Assembly: GCA_965658595.1 (NCBI GenBank)
Contig: CBFHSW010000090.1
Coordinates: 1 to 36,649, forward strand
Source: UBA1858 sp965658595
GTDB lineage: Bacteria; Pseudomonadota; Gammaproteobacteria; UBA4575
DNA length: 36,649 nucleotides
Reading direction: 5' to 3'
The notes under the pieces are model-generated. The model worked only from the letters and a program-made list of their open reading frames with translations, was not told the DNA's origin and did no database searches. Below, piece by piece: positions 33,428-36,649 of this stretch; within the stretch, counting starts at the first letter, position 1, and each line of letters opens with the position of its first letter. Position numbers and translations under genes: made by a program.

Positions 33428-33534
33428 CCGCCTCGCAAACAAGAATCACTCAGGTTGCAGGCACAGATGCTAGCGCCCAAAGTGGTCAAAAAAATTCAAC
33501 TTTCATCGACAGTTGCTAAAACAGGTAGCGTTAC

Positions 33535-33909
33535 TTGGCACTTAAAAATACGCTGATTAAACGTGTGTTATTAGCGCAAGCCGTAACAACTTGCATACTA
33601 GCACTAGTGTTTTTGAGCCAAGGCGCCATAGACGCGCTTTCAGTTTTGTTGGGTGGTTTGATTTGTCTGATGCCAAATTTATACATGGCGCGCAAGCTGA
33701 CCGCACAGCGCACTGCAGATTCAAGCAAGTTGATGAGTACATTTTACGCGGCAGAGTTTGGCAAGATTTTCATAACGATGGCGCTATTTGCAGTGGTTTT
33801 TATCACACAACATTGGGTTCAACCTTTAGCACTACTGGTTGGATTTGGTTTGGCACAAGTCGCACAGTGGGTCGCCCCACTCCTTGAGTCAAATAAGAGC
33901 AATAAATAG
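33535..33909 (+). CDS. atpI: ATP synthase-associated protein AtpI
   Basis: A 124-residue membrane protein with four hydrophobic helices, including GGLICLMPNLYMARK and the FYAAEFGKIFITMALFAVVF stretch. It matches the AtpI family, which helps assemble the c-ring or supply Mg. TTG at 33535 is the first start after an in-frame stop and places the N-terminus as in relatives. atpB follows 14 nt later. Confidence 0.88.
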   Translation: MALKNTLIKRVLLAQAVTTCILALVFLSQGAIDALSVLLGGLICLMPNLYMARKLTAQRTADSSKLMSTFYAAEFGKIFITMALFAVVFITQHWVQPLALLVGFGLAQVAQWVAPLLESNKSNK

Positions 33910-33923
33910 GGAATATTAGACAC

Positions 33924-34790
33924 ATGGCGAGCGAAGAGCTAACGGCTTCTGGCTATATTAAGCATCACCTAACTAACCTGACTTATGGGCAACACCCAGA
34001 TGGTCACTGGGGTTTTGCACACAGTTCTCAAGAAGCAGCAGACATGGGATTCATGGCGATACACGTCGATACCATGATGTGGTCTTTCATTATTGGATTC
34101 TTATTCATATTCTTTTTCGCTAAAGCAGGTAAGTCTGCTACAGCAGGTGTTCCTAGCGGACTCCAAAATTTTGTAGAAATGGTGGTCGAGTTTATCGACG
34201 ACAACGTTAAGGGTACCTTTAACGGTAAAAACCCAGTAGTTGCACCGCTCGCATTGACCGTATTCGTATGGGTGCTGGGCATGAACTTAATGGACTTAGT
34301 GCCTGTTGATTGGTTGCCAGTCTTAGCCCAAGTCGTCACGGGTGATCCGCATGTCTATATGAAGGTGGTTCCAACCACTGATCCAAACGCAACTATGGGT
34401 ATGTCATTAACAATTTTTGTGATGACGCTCTATTACAGCTTAAAAGTGAAGGGCCCGGGTGGTTTTGCAGCAGAATTAACTATGCAGCCATTCAGCGCTA
34501 AATTCCCTATGAACATTATATTAATGCCGATCAACCTGTTTTTAGAGGGTGTGGCATTATTCGCGAAACCGGTTTCTTTAGGTCTACGACTTTTCGGTAA
34601 CCTTTACGCGGGCGAAATGATCTTTATTCTTATTGCACTTATGTACGGCGGTGGTTTAGCTATAGGTGCGTTGGGAGGTGTATTGCAACTAGCTTGGGCT
34701 ATATTCCATATCCTAGTAGTTGTACTACAAGCGTTCATATTTATGGTGTTGTCAGTCGTGTACTTAAACATGGCTCACGAACATCATTAA
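33924..34790 (+). CDS. atpB: F0F1 ATP synthase subunit a
   Basis: A 288-residue integral subunit forming the proton half-channels. Seen: an N-terminal HHLTNLTYGQ, several helices (about 43-65, 105-127, 155-175, 205-285), and the essential arginine in the VSLGLRLFGNLYAGEMI motif. Typical gammaproteobacterial form. Confidence 0.97.
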   Translation: MASEELTASGYIKHHLTNLTYGQHPDGHWGFAHSSQEAADMGFMAIHVDTMMWSFIIGFLFIFFFAKAGKSATAGVPSGLQNFVEMVVEFIDDNVKGTFNGKNPVVAPLALTVFVWVLGMNLMDLVPVDWLPVLAQVVTGDPHVYMKVVPTTDPNATMGMSLTIFVMTLYYSLKVKGPGGFAAELTMQPFSAKFPMNIILMPINLFLEGVALFAKPVSLGLRLFGNLYAGEMIFILIALMYGGGLAIGALGGVLQLAWAIFHILVVVLQAFIFMVLSVVYLNMAHEHH

Positions 34791-34839
34791 ATCGAGATAT
34801 TTAAAATACATTAACTTATAAATTTGTGGAGACGTTGTT

Positions 34840-35067
34840 ATGGAACAAGCATTAATCTACTTGGCTGGTGGAATATTAATGGGCCTAGGTGCACTAGGTG
34901 CAGCGCTAGGTATTGGTAACCTTGGTGGTAAATATATGGAAGGTATCGCGCGTCAGCCGGAATTAATTCCAATGTTGCGTACCCAGATGTTTATCGTGGT
35001 AGGTCTTGTGGATGCTGTTCCTATGATTTCTGTAGGTATCGCGTTCTACATGATTTTCGCCCTATAA
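34840..35067 (+). CDS. atpE: F0F1 ATP synthase subunit c
   Basis: A 75-residue two-helix hairpin of the proton-driven ring. The loop is ARQPELIPMLRTQ, and the proton-binding carboxylate is the aspartate in GLVDAVPMI (residue 58). The glycine-rich first helix (GLGALGAALGIGNLGG) is standard. No sodium-binding signature (extra Q/E/S-T ligands) is evident, so it is probably H+-driven. A GGAG ribosome binding site lies upstream. Confidence 0.97.
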   Translation: MEQALIYLAGGILMGLGALGAALGIGNLGGKYMEGIARQPELIPMLRTQMFIVVGLVDAVPMISVGIAFYMIFAL

Positions 35068-35104
35068 ATAAATCTGTTAAATCAATTTTTATTGAGGTAC
35101 TAAG

Positions 35105-35575
35105 GTGAATATTAATCTCACCCTGATCGGACAATCCATCACATTCTTGATCTTCGTATGGTTCTGCATGAAGTATGTGTGGCCGCCTATTACAGGTGCA
35201 TTAAGTGCACGTAAAACTAAGATCGCTGATGGTCTTGCAGCTGCAGAAAGAGGCACGCAGTCTGCTAAGCAAGCAGAGGTCAAAGTTCAAGAGCAACTTG
35301 CAGAAGCAAAGTTGCAGGCTTCTGACATTATCAATACTGCTCAAAAACGAGCAAATGAAATCGTTGATGAAGCAAAAGATACTGCTGTTCAAGAGAGTGA
35401 TCGCATCAAAAGCAATGCTCACGCAGAAATTGATAAAGAGATCAACAAAGCTAAAGAGCAACTTCGTGGTCAAGTTTCAGCATTAGCAGTCGCTGGTGCC
35501 GAAAGAGTACTTAAGAAAGAAATCAACGCTGATGCACATAAATCAGTGTTGGATGATTTAGCTTCTCAAATATAG
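35105..35575 (+). CDS. atpF: F0F1 ATP synthase subunit b
   Basis: 156 residues: one N-terminal helix (MNINLTLIGQSITFLIFVWF) and a long charged coiled coil forming the peripheral stalk. The start is GTG at 35105 with an AGG-containing ribosome binding site. The typical MKYVWPPI follows the membrane helix. Confidence 0.97.
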   Translation: MNINLTLIGQSITFLIFVWFCMKYVWPPITGALSARKTKIADGLAAAERGTQSAKQAEVKVQEQLAEAKLQASDIINTAQKRANEIVDEAKDTAVQESDRIKSNAHAEIDKEINKAKEQLRGQVSALAVAGAERVLKKEINADAHKSVLDDLASQI

Positions 35576-35583
35576 GATTTAGT

Positions 35584-36120
35584 GTGTCTGAGTTAACTAC
35601 AGCAGCACGACCATATGCACGCGCCGTTTTTGCTAGCGCTACGGAACATAACAGTGTGGACGCTTGGTCCAACATGTTGAACTTCTGTGCGGCTCTATCT
35701 AAAGACGCGAAAATGCAGCAGATGCTTGCTAATCCAAGCTTAAATCTGCAGGAAGCAGCAGACTTGTTTAATGAAGTATGCGGTGATCAGTTAAATGATC
35801 ATGGTCAAAACTTCATTAAAACATTAGCTGAAAACGACCGCTTAATGTTGTTGCCTGACATCAATCAACTATTTCAAGAGTACCGAGCACGATCTGAAGG
35901 GGCTATTGAAGCAGAATTGATTGCAGCAATGGAAGTGGGTGATACACAGCTAAAAGCTATCGAAGCTTCTTTAGGCCAACGACTGGGCAAAAAAGTGACT
36001 TTAACTAGTCGTATTGATGAATCATTAATCGGTGGAGCAATAATTCAAGCCGGTGACATGGTCATCGATGGTTCAATTCGTGGTCAGCTAGACAAACTAG
36101 CCAACACACTGGTTAATTAG
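35584..36120 (+). CDS. atpH: F0F1 ATP synthase subunit delta
   Basis: A 178-residue OSCP/delta subunit linking the b-dimer to the top of F1. Seen: TAARPYARAVFASA at the N-terminus and the C-terminal signature IGGAIIQAGDMVIDGSIRGQLDKL. The start is GTG at 35584, 8 nt after atpF, with AGGA upstream. Confidence 0.97.
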   Translation: MSELTTAARPYARAVFASATEHNSVDAWSNMLNFCAALSKDAKMQQMLANPSLNLQEAADLFNEVCGDQLNDHGQNFIKTLAENDRLMLLPDINQLFQEYRARSEGAIEAELIAAMEVGDTQLKAIEASLGQRLGKKVTLTSRIDESLIGGAIIQAGDMVIDGSIRGQLDKLANTLVN

Positions 36121-36157
36121 ACTAAAGATTAAATTATAGAGTTCAAGAGGAATTCAT

Positions 36158-36649
36158 ATGCAACTCAACCCTACTGAAATAACCGACTTAATCAAACAAC
36201 GTATTGATAAGTTTGAAGCGACTTCTGAAGCTCGTACAGAGGGAACAGTAGTCGGTGTAACCGATGGTATTGTTCGAATTCATGGCCTAGCGGAAGTAGT
36301 CTCTGGTGAAATGATCGAGTTTCCCGGAAACACATACGGCATGGCACTTAACTTAGAGCGTGATTCAGTGGGTGCGGTAGTACTTGGTGACTACAAGCAC
36401 ATCTCAGAAGGCGATAAAGTTAAATGTACTGGTAAAATTCTTGAAGTTCCTACCGGACCTGAGTTACTGGGTCGAGTTGTGAATTCATTAGGCATGCCTA
36501 TTGATGGTAAAGGCCCTATCGAATCAAAAATCAGTTCACCTATCGAAAAGATTGCACCGGGTGTAATGGAACGTAAGTCTGTTAGTCAGCCAGTTCAAAC
36601 CGGTATTAAATCTATTGATGCCATGGTGCCAGTCGGCCGAGGTCAACGT
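36158..36649 (+). CDS. atpA: F0F1 ATP synthase subunit alpha (N-terminal part, cut by window edge)
   Basis: The first 164 codons: MQLNPTEITDLIKQRI, GIVRIHGLAEVVSGEMIEF and GRVVNSLGMPIDGKGP. It ends at GIKSIDAMVPVGRGQR, just before the nucleotide-binding loop. The ribosome binding site AGAGGA (36146-36151) sits 6 nt before the ATG. Complete family members are about 510-515 residues. Confidence 0.97.
   Translation, partial: MQLNPTEITDLIKQRIDKFEATSEARTEGTVVGVTDGIVRIHGLAEVVSGEMIEFPGNTYGMALNLERDSVGAVVLGDYKHISEGDKVKCTGKILEVPTGPELLGRVVNSLGMPIDGKGPIESKISSPIEKIAPGVMERKSVSQPVQTGIKSIDAMVPVGRGQR

Noticed and set aside
33413..33556. A 47-codon GTG-initiated frame upstream of atpI
   Set aside because: Its start lies upstream of the -10 of the best promoter match, so it would not be in that transcript. 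It overlaps atpI and resembles no known family.
34028..34339. 103-codon antisense frame in atpB and similar long antisense or shifted frames in gyrB, dnaA and bioF
   Set aside because: They lie wholly within well-supported conserved genes, have no ribosome binding site or recognisable domain, and are expected by chance.

Overview
The window is chromosomal DNA from a gammaproteobacterium of fairly low GC. It spans the dnaA/gyrB replication-origin region and its flanks. The protein families, the dut-algC-argB-pyrE-exoA block (an order known from Pseudomonas relatives) and the rpmH-rnpA-yidD-yidC-mnmE-mnmG-rsmG-parA-parB-atp block all point to this class. The genus cannot be named from the sequence alone. 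No rRNA, tRNA, CRISPR array, insertion sequence or prophage was seen.

Left part (1-16 kb): metabolic and repair genes in short units on both strands. They are aroE, a gamma-type carbonic anhydrase-like gene, ubiA, comF, bioB-bioF, radC, coaBC-dut-algC-argB, a small alpha/beta hydrolase, pyrE, an exodeoxyribonuclease III/Crc-family gene, an AmpG-type muropeptide permease, a DUF4197 exported protein, an L,D-transpeptidase and an orphan ParA-type ATPase.

Origin part (16-24 kb): dnaA-dnaN-recF-gyrB-xthA read leftward, and rpmH-rnpA-yidD-yidC-mnmE read rightward. The dnaA-dnaN gap holds three DnaA boxes and an E. coli-like AT-rich 13-mer, so it is a good oriC candidate. The dnaA-rpmH gap has one DnaA box overlapping a predicted dnaA promoter, two perfect inverted repeats and two pairs of short direct repeats. 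Two parS-like palindromes lie inside recF, and both encode the residues FHVE. The matching parA-parB pair lies about 12 kb to the right.

Right part (24-36.6 kb): the mnmE/mnmG tRNA-modification genes are separated by a leftward insert of about 1.6 kb. This insert encodes TPR, pentapeptide-like and membrane segments that look like one ancestral gene broken by a frameshift at an A7 run and an in-frame TGA. After it come mnmG-rsmG-parA-parB, then a clear promoter and atpI-B-E-F-H-A, with atpA cut by the window edge.

Most of the window is ordinary housekeeping DNA. The items most worth a second look are the interrupted TPR/pentapeptide/membrane locus, the origin architecture with parS embedded in recF, the catalytically intact gene in the crc position, and the orphan ParA beside an L,D-transpeptidase.
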